A stretch of 64,000 nucleotides of DNA, taken from JAHRAW01 sp965243285 (GTDB taxonomy: Bacteria; Pseudomonadota; Gammaproteobacteria; Arenicellales; Poriferihabitantaceae). The position numbers and the translations under genes are program-made. The stretch is from the NCBI GenBank assembly GCA_965243285.1, contig OZ251537.1:62001-126000 (forward strand), written 5' to 3'. Below are positions 1 through 10,100 of the stretch, in pieces. The notes under the pieces were generated by a model. It saw only the letters and a program-made list of their open reading frames with translations. It ran no database searches and had not been told where the DNA came from. Numbering within the stretch: the first letter of the stretch is position 1; every line of letters begins with the position of its first letter.

Positions 1-558
1 CGCGCCTATGGCTATGTTTCCATCATCGTATCTGAAGGCGTGCGCGATGGGCGCGGGCGATTTTTGTCCGAGCAAGGTTTGGTGGACGCCTTCGGCCACG
101 CCCAACTCGGCGGCGCGGCGCCGGTGGTGGCAAGCATGGTGAAGCAAGATTTAGGGCATAAATATCATTGGGCGGTGGCCGATTATCTGCAACGCGCGGC
201 ACGCCACATCGCCTCGAAAACCGATGTGGAGCAAGCCTACGCGGTCGGCAAGGCGGCGGTGGAAATGGCGCTGGCCGGCGACAACGCGGTGATGCCGGCT
301 ATCGCGCGCACTAACAATCGCCCTTATCGCTGGAAAATCATCGCGGCGCCGCTGCGCCGAGTCGCCAATGTGGAAAAAACCTTGCCGAAAAATTTCATCA
401 CCGCCGACGGCTTCGGCATCACCCAGCGCTGCCGCGATTACCTCGCGCCGCTGATGCGCGGCGAAGATTATCCGCCGTACAAAAACGGTTTGCCGGATTA
501 CACGCGCCTGAAAAACATCGCGGTGAAGAGAAAACTCAATACGGATTTTCAACCATGA
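1..558 (+). CDS. pfp: Pyrophosphate-dependent 6-phosphofructokinase, C-terminal part (5' end outside window)
   Basis: The frame is open from the first base and ends at TGA 556-558, giving about 185 residues of the carboxyl half. The tail FITADGFGITQRC, then YLAPLMRGEDYPPYKNGLPD, is what I recognise from the PPi-dependent phosphofructokinases of methylotrophs and sulfur oxidisers. By family knowledge the enzyme reversibly phosphorylates fructose-6-phosphate using PPi instead of ATP, in the cytoplasm. The nucleotide/PPi-binding N-terminus is outside the window, so PPi versus ATP specificity cannot be read from active-site residues here. A membrane pyrophosphatase lies about 4 kb downstream on the opposite strand, which fits a PPi-based energy economy. 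A 59-residue reading frame follows after 10 nt. Confidence 0.85.
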   Translation, partial: RAYGYVSIIVSEGVRDGRGRFLSEQGLVDAFGHAQLGGAAPVVASMVKQDLGHKYHWAVADYLQRAARHIASKTDVEQAYAVGKAAVEMALAGDNAVMPAIARTNNRPYRWKIIAAPLRRVANVEKTLPKNFITADGFGITQRCRDYLAPLMRGEDYPPYKNGLPDYTRLKNIAVKRKLNTDFQP

Positions 559-568
559 CCATCGAACC

Positions 569-748
569 ATGACCATCGACCGAGCGCGTCAACTGCTGCA
601 AGTGCAAGCGGATTTCGGCGGCGCGTATAACCGTCACTCGGCCAAACTCATCTTAGACGAAGTGACCCGAGAGCACGGAAAAAAAGCCGCGGATGAGTTG
701 ATCGTGGCTTTGAAACTCGACCAGATTTTTGATTTTGTCGCCGAGTAA
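569..748 (+). CDS. Small 59-aa protein directly downstream of pfp
   Basis: ATG 569 to TAA 746-748 encodes 59 residues starting MTIDRARQLLQVQADFGG and ending KLDQIFDFVAE. It begins 10 nt after the pfp stop and is probably co-transcribed. The composition (balanced charge, predicted helical, no signal or membrane segment, core-like codon use) suggests a real cytosolic protein. I do not recognise a named family. A just-upstream ATG at 555 gives only a five-codon frame. Its position suggests an accessory or regulatory role for the phosphofructokinase, which is inference only. Confidence 0.6.
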   Translation: MTIDRARQLLQVQADFGGAYNRHSAKLILDEVTREHGKKAADELIVALKLDQIFDFVAE

Positions 749-859
749 AACGCTTATCTCATGCTGCATATCACATGTCACAACATCATAAGTAACATGA
801 ACGACATGTATTGAATCGGCGCTGATTTAATTTTTCGCAATCCAGTGCTGAGATAACCG

Positions 860-1489
860 CTACCACCAGCCGGCCAGCAATAAATTCAGCGCCAGCGCCA
901 CGAACACCAAGGCGGCGATTTTATTCAACACCCGCTGCGTGCCAGGATTGTCGGCAAAGCAAGCGTGCAGATAGCCGGATAGCATGGCGATGGTGGAAAA
1001 AATCACCCATGCGACCACCATAAACAGCACCCCGAACAGCATGATTTGCGCCGGTATGGAGCCGGCTTCGGGGCGCGCAAACTGCGGCAAAAAAGCCAAA
1101 AAAAATATCGCCACCTTCGGATTGGTGATATTCATAATGATACCGCGCCGATACAAAACCACCCCCCGTGGTTTGTGCGCGGCTTGCGCGTTTAGCGCTT
1201 GGGATGACGAGCGAAACGCCAACCATGCCAGATACAACAAATAACACGCCCCGACTATTTTCAGCCCCTCGAAGGCCGCCTCACTCGCCTGAAAAACCGC
1301 CGCCACGCCTGCCGCCACCACCACCGTATGCACCAACAACCCGGTGCACAACCCCAGCGTAATCAACAACCCACTCTTGCGCCCACTAACCGCCGACTGC
1401 GTCAACACAAAAATATTATCCGGCCCCGGCGCCAACGCCAACAAAGCCGAAACCAACATAAAAGAAAGCAATGTATCGAGAGCAGGCAT
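860..1489 (-). CDS. LysE/RhtB family amino-acid exporter
   Basis: 209 residues, the normal size for the LysE superfamily. The N-terminus has the family pattern LALAPGPDNIFVLTQS after a first hydrophobic helix, followed by SGRKSGLLITLGLCTGLLVH. Further on, NPKVAIFFLAFLPQF is the conserved segment between the membrane halves. About six hydrophobic segments can be counted. By family, it exports amino acids or small metabolites across the inner membrane; the substrate cannot be read from sequence. It stands alone, converging with the pfp unit. The 110 bases between them contain no clear terminator, only a widely spaced TTATCTCA/TGAGATAA pair. Codon use is like the core genes. Confidence 0.85.
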   Translation of the reverse strand: MPALDTLLSFMLVSALLALAPGPDNIFVLTQSAVSGRKSGLLITLGLCTGLLVHTVVVAAGVAAVFQASEAAFEGLKIVGACYLLYLAWLAFRSSSQALNAQAAHKPRGVVLYRRGIIMNITNPKVAIFFLAFLPQFARPEAGSIPAQIMLFGVLFMVVAWVIFSTIAMLSGYLHACFADNPGTQRVLNKIAALVFVALALNLLLAGWW

Positions 1490-1682
1490 TGGGGCAACTA
1501 AAATGGAGGTTTATGGATTAAGCACGCATTAAAAATTGCCACCGAAATAAAGTCGGCTAGGCCAGTAAACTACTTTGTGAAAATTTGTATTTGAAACGAA
1601 ATTTTCTCGCCAACACAAAAATATATCGTTTTTCCTCACCAGCACCTTCGTTAGCCATTGCCATGTTTTTTTGCATCCACAT
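1490..1682. other. AT-rich intergenic stretch between the LysE exporter and the DNA methylase
   Basis: This interval of about 190 bases is visibly more AT-rich than the exporter gene and marks the edge of the accessory patch 1683-4344. I see no coding potential, RNA gene or convincing hairpin in it. Confidence 0.4.
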
Positions 1683-2675
1683 CTACCCGATAATAAGAAT
1701 CTCGTGCGATTCCTTGATGTGATGATTACTGCAGTTTTCTATGCGGTTTTTGCCGATGCGCGTCTCGCCTTGTCCTAAAGTATATTGCCACTTTACTTTT
1801 TTTATCTTGCAGCCGGCATACCAATTTCTAATGGTGGCGCAGTCGTTATAGGACAAAACAAAACCACCTTTGTGGTTGCGCAATAAATCGCGTAGACCCA
1901 AATGGTCGAATCCGTTGTGATGAACGGGAAAATTTCGCTGTGAGTAGATTCCTCTGAACATTTTGCTGTCACCGTCCAAATAGTAGGGTGGATCGCAGTA
2001 GAGGAAAGTGCCGTTGTGACGAGGAATAGTCTGCTCAAATGAGCCTTCGTGAACTATCAGTTCTGGGCAATGAAAACGTTCAACTTTGTCAATAAGACGC
2101 GCATATCGGTCAGTGTCTTGGTAAATACTGGACATCCATCCGAGGAACCCAGGACCATAAGAAAGATTGTGGTTAAACCAGTAATGCATTGCCAAATCGA
2201 GACGATTAGTGATTTTTTTATCGCCCGTCCAATGTTGTTTTAGTCGCTGCTTTATTTTGTCATACGATTTTTTCGTTGCTGTCTGCTCCCGCAAAATTTG
2301 CGCTAATTTTTTTGGTTGATTCAGCTGCACTTGCCAGTAGTTCACCAAAATATCGAACACATCATACGCCACAACATTAATTCCAAGCTCCTTCGCGCAA
2401 GCGACTTCAACCGAACCACCTCCAACAAAAGGAGAGGCCATCTCAATGACATTCTGCGGCATATTCTCTAAAACATAACCGACCTCGAGAGATTTGCCGC
2501 CCGCATACCGTAACGGCAATCCAACATAGCGCTTGTATCTCGATTTGCCATGACCGCCGAGATTATGCAAAAACTCATCGCGAGGATTTACATGAAAATT
2601 TTCCGATACCAGCGCATGGGCGGTGCTATTCATAAACTTGGACTCAACAATGGTAGGGTTTGCTTCGATATTCAT
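1683..2675 (-). CDS. DNA adenine N6-methyltransferase, D12 class (Dam-like)
   Basis: 330 residues with the D12-class order: LRYAGGKS (around residue 56, N-terminal AdoMet site), SPFVGGGSVEV (motif I) and YCDPPYYLDG (motif IV, the DPPY catalytic loop). This class methylates adenine N6 within a short target. An N-terminal extension of about 50 residues precedes the domain and a second Met (MNSTAH, residue 15) could be the start; no good ribosome site separates the two. No restriction enzyme is adjacent, so it is an orphan methylase or remnant of an R-M unit. The gene is AT-richer than the core and lies next to a toxin-antitoxin remnant, which fits acquisition. Confidence 0.85.
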   Translation of the reverse strand: MNIEANPTIVESKFMNSTAHALVSENFHVNPRDEFLHNLGGHGKSRYKRYVGLPLRYAGGKSLEVGYVLENMPQNVIEMASPFVGGGSVEVACAKELGINVVAYDVFDILVNYWQVQLNQPKKLAQILREQTATKKSYDKIKQRLKQHWTGDKKITNRLDLAMHYWFNHNLSYGPGFLGWMSSIYQDTDRYARLIDKVERFHCPELIVHEGSFEQTIPRHNGTFLYCDPPYYLDGDSKMFRGIYSQRNFPVHHNGFDHLGLRDLLRNHKGGFVLSYNDCATIRNWYAGCKIKKVKWQYTLGQGETRIGKNRIENCSNHHIKESHEILIIG

Positions 2676-2736
2676 CTAGGCGAAGGCGGGGCAACAATGG
2701 ATGAGTCCATTTTTCGCATTGGGCACCCGCGCGGCT

Positions 2737-3437
2737 TTATGTCATCGAATTTATTTCGTCTAATATCGATTGTTCGGTGTATTTTTCCGGGATGTGATCA
2801 TCGAGGCGATCGATTCCTTCTTTGAAAAATTTGCTTCCACCATCGGTATTTTTGTACAGCATACTTAAAGTAATTTGATCTTTGAATTCCTGCTTCATTT
2901 TGTTAACAACATCGCGAGATGCGCAGAATTTTGCCGCAAAATCTTCTGCCCTTACGCGTCTCCCTTCGACTAATTCACGTTTTTTGACAAAATTCCATGC
3001 AACCATCGGCGCTTGGTATACAAAGAAAATATAGACCTCGCGGTTTCTTTTCAATGATCTGCTGATGTTTCCTTCGCCAGGGATTCGCTGGCGAAGGTGC
3101 CGTCCAGCAAAAAACTGATTCCCTTTTTTAGCGCCGCAGTATGCAAGCAATGCACCAATCGGGTCGCTGCGCGTTGGAAAACATGGGAATTCGCGCCGTT
3201 GTAACCACATCCCTTGAATTGATTGCGCAACTCATCGGCATCAATCCTGATTATTGGGGTGAGCTGTTTTAAGAAATCTTTAGAAACCTCGGTTTTCCCC
3301 GCCCCTGGCGAGCCCGCCATAAAAATAGAAATCGGGCTTTCTTCCGCGCTGAAATTGTCGGTGGCGCTGGCTACTACGCTATTTTTCTGCGCTTTGGCAT
3401 GCGCCATCGCGCATTCCGCCATTTCTTGCTCATCCAT
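2737..3437 (-). pseudogene. Zeta-type toxin (P-loop kinase), interrupted by a one-base frameshift
   Basis: The N-terminal frame starts at ATG 3437 behind GGAGG (7 nt spacing) and has the Walker A SIFMAGSPGAGKTE, then IRIDADELRNQFKGCGYNGA and FLLDGTFASESLAKE. It then shifts and stops at 3051. The frame ending at 2737 carries the family's second half (NISRSLKRNREVYIFFVYQ, then SRDVVNKMKQEF). The two join if one A is added at 3067-3072 (GGAAAC for GGAAAAC), so the span is one base short of a whole number of codons. Intact zeta toxins phosphorylate UDP-GlcNAc or related substrates and need an antitoxin. This copy is either a pseudogene or a sequencing error; no classical slippery heptamer is present. 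Confidence 0.75.
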
Positions 3438-3522
3438 TCCCGGCCCTCCATTCTGGCCCAGCATGCCGCCGATGGGTGCCGATAAAATCATCGGCGACAT
3501 GCCGTTGTTCAGCGAAAACCGC

Positions 3523-3711
3523 TCAGTTTGAATCGCGCTTAGCGCGTGCGGCTATTATTTCATCAGCCCGGGCGATGACTTTTTGTTGCGCCTCGATGGA
3601 TGCATCGATGACTTTCATGAATACGCGCTGCTTCTCACTGGAGGAGGCGTTGCGCATAAATTCCGAAATTTTACTGTTGTAGCCGGTTTTTTTTGGGGAA
3701 GGAGAAAGCAT
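3523..3711 (-). CDS. Probable antitoxin partner of the zeta-type toxin
   Basis: 62 residues from an ATG at 3709-3711 that follows GGAGG by 8 nt; a longer reading from 3759 is possible but lacks such a site. The sequence is helical and charged: SEFMRNASSSEKQRVFMKVI, then ASIEAQQKVIARADEIIAAR. Small helical proteins of this kind are typically encoded just before chromosomal zeta-kinase toxins and neutralise them. It precedes the frameshifted toxin on the same strand by 85 nt. The assignment rests on position, size and general resemblance rather than a recognised domain. Confidence 0.6.
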   Translation of the reverse strand: MLSPSPKKTGYNSKISEFMRNASSSEKQRVFMKVIDASIEAQQKVIARADEIIAARAKRDSN

Positions 3712-3893
3712 GTGGGTAACCTCCAGCGCATGGCGGTCAAAAGTGGATATTAGCGGCAAGCCGCCTTGGTTAGATAATGCGGCATCGCCGTGCAGTTTTC
3801 AAGCGCAACACATTAAATTACTCAGCAACGGTAAATTACTCAACGGCGACGATTGCCGTCGCCCTCGCTATGAATCGACCAAAAATCGCAACA

Positions 3894-4344
3894 TCATGCC
3901 GCTAGCCGGTAATGCCCATGGTCGGTCATTTCTATGTGCACTCGGCTTTTTGGTTTTGCCGGCTTATGATTTTTGCTCATCTTGGCGGCGGGGATTTTAT
4001 CCAGCGAAAGTTCGGCGGTGGCCATGGCGCGAATGGCTGAGTCGATTTTTGCATTGGGCGCGCCACCGCCCTTTTCCCAGCGGGAAATTGTCGCCGCCGC
4101 GCGCGCAAAACCGCCGGCCGAAATCAGCCGCCGTCAAGCGCATTTCCGAGCGCAAAAACCGCAACTCGGCCGCCGTCAACAGGCCAGCCTTGCGCTCCAC
4201 CGAGTACGCGATGGTTTTATGCAGCCCCTTGATGTTGGGGATGATAAAGGTCTTCTCTCCCGCATCGTCCATCACTTGCCGGCAGCGAATCCAAATATTC
4301 GGCAGCCCGCAAACCAGGTAGTGATGGCGTACTATTTTGTTCAT
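3894..4344 (-). pseudogene. XRE-type helix-turn-helix regulator, frameshifted
   Basis: The ATG at 4342-4344 follows GGGGG closely and starts MNKIVRHHYLVCGLPNIW. The sequence continues through AGLLTAAELRFLRSEMRLTA, the first half of an HTH of the kind found in regulators that sense through an N-terminal domain. The frame is then lost; the +1 frame continues with ATISRWEKGGGAP, the diagnostic recognition helix, and ends at TGA 3894-3896. Removing one T from the TTTT at 4107-4110 restores FGRRFARAAATISRWEKG and a roughly 149-residue protein. Either a decayed regulator or a sequencing error. It may once have controlled the neighbouring toxin or methylase, but that is inference. Confidence 0.6.
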
Positions 4345-4378
4345 GACCAATCCCCCAACGCACAAAATCAGCCCGGAC

Positions 4379-6397
<2,019 letters not shown>

Positions 6398-6546
6398 CGG
6401 CTTGCGCTCCGTGAGATTATTTGGGCTAAAAAATTAAGCCGCGCGATAATAGCCGACTGCCATGCTCGAATCAAGAATCCGCTTATTCGCATCAAGCCAT
6501 CGACGGCACCGCCAAAATCACGCCGCCATCAGCATGGCGGTACACA

Positions 6547-6568
6547 TGTACATATATATGTATGTACA
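6547..6568. repeat. AT-rich palindrome at the 3' end of xerC
   Basis: Perfect 8-bp arms TGTACATA and TATGTACA around TATATG, 12 bases past the xerC stop. A similar ACATATATATGT palindrome pair follows fabG (61798-61837) and a shorter TACATGTACATGTA sits before the PhyH gene (48206-48219). It may act as a transcript-end hairpin, but no T-tract follows in the sense direction. Confidence 0.45.
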
Positions 6569-6580
6569 GATGCCGGCGTT

Positions 6581-7501
6581 TCACTTGCCCGATTTGCCGG
6601 CGCGGGGGTGGGCTTGATCGTATACCCGTGCCAGGTGTTGGAAATCCAAGTGGGTGTAGATTTGCGTGGTGGCGAGGTTGGCGTGGCCGAGCATTTCTTG
6701 CACGGCGCGCAAGTCGCCGCTCGATGCCAGCACATGGCTGGCGAAGGAATGGCGCAACATATGCGGGTGCAGGCGGCGCCCGAGGGCGTGTTTTTTTGCC
6801 CAGTGGTCGAGGCGATATTGGATGCCGCGCGCGCCAAGGCGGCGGCCGTTGTTGTTGACGAACAAGGCGCCCTCGTCGGCCTGCGCGATGGCGTCTCGGC
6901 GCGCCAACCACCCTTCGAGGGCGGCACGGGCGCAACGCCCCACCGGCACCATGCGCTGGCGGTTGCCCTTGCCGGTGACGCGCACCTCGGCCAGCTGGAA
7001 ATCGATGCCGTCGGCGTCCAACGCCGCCAACTCCGCCAGCCGCAAGCCGCTGGAATAAAATAATTCGAGCATGGCGTGGTCGCGTATCGATAACGCGCTG
7101 CCGTCATGGTGCGCCAACAACGCCGAGACCTCATCCACGCTCAAGGTTTTCGGCAACGGGCGGGGGGATTTTGGTGCCGTGACGCCCGCGAACGGATTCA
7201 CCTCCGCTGCGCCGCTGTCGAGCAAATAGCGATACAAGGCGCGCGCCGATGCCAGCATGCGCGCGATGCTGCGGCCAGACAGCCCGCTTTGATGCAATTT
7301 CGCCGCAAAACCCCGCGCCTGGGCGGCCGATAAATCTCGCCACTGGGCGGTTTCGATGGTTTTGAGGTGGGCCGTCAGGCGCGCCACATCGCGCCCATAG
7401 GCACTGACGGTGTGCGCCGCCAGCCGCCTGGCGCTACGCAAATCGGCGATGAAGGCCGCGGCTTGCGCATCGCGCGGGTCGGCGGCGTGCGGCGCGTTCA
7501 C
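6581..7501 (-). CDS. xerC: Tyrosine recombinase XerC
   Basis: 306 residues. N-terminal core-binding SAM-like domain (about 10-95), then the catalytic domain: Arg in FYSSGLRLAELAAL, HMLRHSFASHVL (the H-x-x-R box), LGHANLATTQIYTH (second His and the Tyr nucleophile). With XerD it resolves chromosome dimers at dif. Gene order dapF-(GNAT)-DUF484-xerC on one strand matches the conserved gammaproteobacterial arrangement and supports XerC rather than XerD or a phage integrase. It starts 1 nt after the DUF484 stop, so the two are translationally coupled. A short palindrome follows its stop. Confidence 0.93.
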   Translation of the reverse strand: MNAPHAADPRDAQAAAFIADLRSARRLAAHTVSAYGRDVARLTAHLKTIETAQWRDLSAAQARGFAAKLHQSGLSGRSIARMLASARALYRYLLDSGAAEVNPFAGVTAPKSPRPLPKTLSVDEVSALLAHHDGSALSIRDHAMLELFYSSGLRLAELAALDADGIDFQLAEVRVTGKGNRQRMVPVGRCARAALEGWLARRDAIAQADEGALFVNNNGRRLGARGIQYRLDHWAKKHALGRRLHPHMLRHSFASHVLASSGDLRAVQEMLGHANLATTQIYTHLDFQHLARVYDQAHPRAGKSGK

Positions 7502-7502
7502 C

Positions 7503-8249
7503 TCAGTCGCCGCGCAAGTGGACGCGGTGCAAATGCGCGCCGAACAATTGCCCGATGCGGTCGAGAATCAACACCCCCATGGCGGGCTGAAAGCGGCCCC
7601 GGTCGGCGGCTCCCAACACCATCGTGCCGAGTAATTTTTTGCCGTGCGTAAGTGGCACAAAAGCGCACGCCAGAATGGCGGCGTGCTCAGATTTGGTCTC
7701 GGATTCGGCCCCGGTCTCGGCCGGGCGCGGAAACAACGCGGCGCTGAGTTGGCGCGAAATACGGTCATCGCACACGCTGCCCAAATGCTGCACCCGCCGC
7801 CGCAGGGATGCGTAGTCCACCGCCACCGGGGTTTTTTCCGGCTGCGCTTCCACAAACGCCACCGCATCATCGATAGCGAAGCAATTTTTCACCACCGCCG
7901 CCAGCCGCTGCGCCGAGCCATCCGCCGGCGCCGCCAGCAAGTCGACAGCCATTTGATGCAGCCCATCAGCCAGCCCCTGATTGTCGCGCGCGATATTGAC
8001 CATGGAATCCAACTGCGCCAAATAAGAATCTTGTCGATTGCGCAGCGCCTGCACTTGGCGCTCGTGAAATGGCGCCTCGTTTTGCGCCGCTAGGCTCAAC
8101 TCCGCCAACACATCCGGGCGCTCATCAAAAAAATCGAGATGCCCTTTTAGATAATCCGCAACTTGCTGCGCATTCGGCCGCCTGGGTGATTTACTGGCCG
8201 ATTTGGTGGGCGATTTAATCGGCGATTTGATGGGCGATTTAATAGACAT
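7503..8249 (-). CDS. DUF484 family protein (YigA-like)
   Basis: 248 residues. The family signature is visible: VADYLKGHLDFFDERPDVLA, then FHERQVQALRNRQ, followed by a GAF-like C-terminal half (FVPLTHGKKLLGTMVLGAAD). DUF484 proteins are cytosolic, of unknown function, and almost always sit between dapF and xerC. The N-terminus MSIKSPIKSPIKSPTKSASK comes from degenerate GGCGATTTRAT-like tandem repeats at about 8170-8245 and looks like a recent low-complexity addition before the conserved domain. It is therefore possible that translation begins further in, but I see no better start. Confidence 0.85.
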   Translation of the reverse strand: MSIKSPIKSPIKSPTKSASKSPRRPNAQQVADYLKGHLDFFDERPDVLAELSLAAQNEAPFHERQVQALRNRQDSYLAQLDSMVNIARDNQGLADGLHQMAVDLLAAPADGSAQRLAAVVKNCFAIDDAVAFVEAQPEKTPVAVDYASLRRRVQHLGSVCDDRISRQLSAALFPRPAETGAESETKSEHAAILACAFVPLTHGKKLLGTMVLGAADRGRFQPAMGVLILDRIGQLFGAHLHRVHLRGD

Positions 8250-8315
8250 ACTTCATACAGCATGAATCAGTGGCCGGGCTTGCCGGTTGATGAAAAACAA
8301 ACGTCGTTTTAAACT

Positions 8316-8816
8316 TTAGGCGCGCTTCAGTTTGTTGAAATAAACACGCTCAAATCCGTCTTGGCGCCGACGCTCGACCTCGACATAACCTAAGCGTTTA
8401 TACCAGCCGATGTTGTCGATCATTTTAACATGGGTATACAGTTGAAGTTGTGCGGTCAGCGGCGCAACATGGGTTTGAACATGGGTTTGAACATGGGCTT
8501 CAACATGGGCTTCAACATGGCGCAACAGACGCGTGCCGAGGCCGAGGCCCGGCGCGCCGGCTGCGATGTTATCCAGCCAAAACCCATCCGCCTGGCGCGT
8601 GATGATGGCAAACCCCACCACGGCGCCGCGGTCTTGGGCGATAAAAACCGTGTCATAGGTTAGGTGATGATCGAAGTCGGCCACCATGGGCGCTGGTTTT
8701 TTGCCAAGCACCGCGACATATTGCGCATAAGCGCGCTCAGCGATGGTCGCCATGGCGGCGCGGTCGCTTATTTTGCCGGCGCGGATGGTGATTACATCGG
8801 CCGCCGCGCTCACCAT
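8316..8816 (-). CDS. GNAT family N-acetyltransferase
   Basis: 166 residues with the GNAT layout: VITIRAGKISDRAAMATIAE (strand 1 and helix 1), VGFAIITRQADGFWLDNIAA (central strands) and APGLGLGTRLLRHVE (acetyl-CoA pyrophosphate loop), ending RLGYVEVERRRQDGFERVYF. It likely acetylates a small molecule or protein N-terminus; the substrate is unknown. Its ATG overlaps the dapF stop in ATGGTGA, so it is translated with dapF. After the acetyl-CoA loop an in-frame 12-bp tandem repeat (8467-8519) yields HVEAHVEAHVQTHVQTHV, a lengthened helix not normal for the family. The gene is inserted in the usual dapF-DUF484 pair. Confidence 0.82.
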   Translation of the reverse strand: MVSAAADVITIRAGKISDRAAMATIAERAYAQYVAVLGKKPAPMVADFDHHLTYDTVFIAQDRGAVVGFAIITRQADGFWLDNIAAGAPGLGLGTRLLRHVEAHVEAHVQTHVQTHVAPLTAQLQLYTHVKMIDNIGWYKRLGYVEVERRRQDGFERVYFNKLKRA

Positions 8817-9664
8817 TCCACCTCGCCATGGAACACCGTGTGCACCGCGCCGCGCAAAAAAATCGGCTGACCCTCGCCGCCCCAGCGCACGCTCACCTCG
8901 CCGCCGGGCAACGCCACTTGCACCTCATCTTGCAGCCAGCCGCGGCGCACACCGACCGCTACCGCGGCACAAGCACCGCTGCCGCAGCCGAGGGTTTCGC
9001 CGACGCCGCGTTCGTATACGCGCAACAAAATGCGGTCGCGCGCCGCCACTTCCATAAAGCCGACATTGGCGCGCGCCGCAAAGCGCGGGTGGCTTTCGAT
9101 GGCGGCGCCGTGGGTTGTCAGCGGCGCGTCGGCGACCCTCGGCACGCGCAGCACGGCGTGCGGATTGCCGATGGCGACGGCGGAAATCTCCACCTCGGCG
9201 CCGGCCACATCGAGCGCGTAAACGGCTGCCGCCATGGGCGCCGTGAAGGGGATTTTAGGCGGCGAAAATTCCGGCACACCCATGTTGACAGTGACCGATT
9301 CATCCGCATTTAAGGTGAGTGTCATGCGCTGTTTGTGGGTGCGCACGCCGATGGTGTCGCGGTCGCTCAACCGCTTATCGCGCAAAAATTTAGCGATGCA
9401 ACGCGCCCCGTTGCCGCACTGCTCTACTTCACCGCCATCGCGATTGAATATTCGCAACAAAAATTCGGCGTCAGTATCGGCGGCGGTGGTCAGCGCGGAT
9501 TCGGGGTTGCGTTCGACTACCAGCAGCTGGTCGCAACCGATGCCAAAATGTCGCTCGGCCAGCCGCTGGGCGAGGTCGGTGGTGATGTTTAATGCCGTAG
9601 ACACCCCATCAAATACGATAAAATCGTTGCCGAGGGATTGCATTTTTGTGAATTCGTAGCGCAT
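8810..9664 (-). CDS. dapF: Diaminopimelate epimerase
   Basis: 284 residues, the usual length. Both catalytic cysteines are present in their conserved contexts: EVEQCGNGARCIAKFL and GVGETLGCGSGACAAVAVG. MRYEFTKMQSLGNDFIVFDG is the standard N-terminus. The enzyme interconverts LL- and meso-diaminopimelate for lysine and peptidoglycan synthesis in the cytosol. The stop overlaps the start of the GNAT gene by 7 nt. It heads the minus-strand set dapF-GNAT-DUF484-xerC. The PGPGW gene diverges upstream, so the promoters of both should lie in 9665-9825. Confidence 0.96.
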   Translation of the reverse strand: MRYEFTKMQSLGNDFIVFDGVSTALNITTDLAQRLAERHFGIGCDQLLVVERNPESALTTAADTDAEFLLRIFNRDGGEVEQCGNGARCIAKFLRDKRLSDRDTIGVRTHKQRMTLTLNADESVTVNMGVPEFSPPKIPFTAPMAAAVYALDVAGAEVEISAVAIGNPHAVLRVPRVADAPLTTHGAAIESHPRFAARANVGFMEVAARDRILLRVYERGVGETLGCGSGACAAVAVGVRRGWLQDEVQVALPGGEVSVRWGGEGQPIFLRGAVHTVFHGEVEW

Positions 9665-9825
9665 GGATTGTGGCGTAAAATCAAAGTGTTTTTGGAATAG
9701 AAAACATTCTTGAAATCAGTGTGTTGGCGCTCGGGTATCCGCCCGCCGTCGCGCGCTGCTAAAACCTGCGACTCGTTTTTAATGATACACACATTCGCCA
9801 ACCTCACCGAGGAGAACATCTACCA

Positions 9826-10053
9826 TTGCATCGCCGCTTAACATCGCTCTTAAAACCCTTCAAAACCATGCCGTCGCTGGTGCGCATCGCCCTCGGCGTG
9901 TTGCTGATATTGGGCGGGTTGTTGGGCATCTTGCCGATTCTCGGTTTTTGGATGATTCCGCTCGGGCTACTGGTGCTGTCGCTGGATTTTCGCTGGGCAC
10001 GCCGCAACTATTTGACGCTGATTATGTGGTTGCGCCGCCGCCGGACGAAATAA
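9826..10053 (+). CDS. Small PGPGW-like inner-membrane protein
   Basis: 75 residues from a TTG start with GAGGAG 10-11 nt upstream; the first in-frame ATG (9868) has no ribosome site. Two closely spaced hydrophobic segments (about residues 18-34 and 36-53) are joined by GGLLGILPILGFWMIPLGLL, the pattern of the small putative transmembrane family PGPGW. It ends in a basic tail RWARRNYLTLIMWLRRRRTK. Function unknown. It is transcribed divergently from dapF and followed by a repeat element. Confidence 0.65.
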   Translation: MHRRLTSLLKPFKTMPSLVRIALGVLLILGGLLGILPILGFWMIPLGLLVLSLDFRWARRNYLTLIMWLRRRRTK

Positions 10054-10100
10054 ACACCGCGATGGGCGAACAATGCCCTGACCAATCCCCCAATGCGCGA

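Noticed and set aside
3051..3437. Programmed -1 frameshifting in the zeta toxin gene
   Set aside because: The site GCGAAGGAAAC is not of the X-XXY-YYZ type and I see no downstream stem or pseudoknot; a plain indel is simpler.
6581..7501. Phage or integron integrase identity for the tyrosine recombinase
   Set aside because: Gene order with DUF484 and dapF and the overall length fit XerC; no integron-specific insert is seen and no att-like duplication flanks it.
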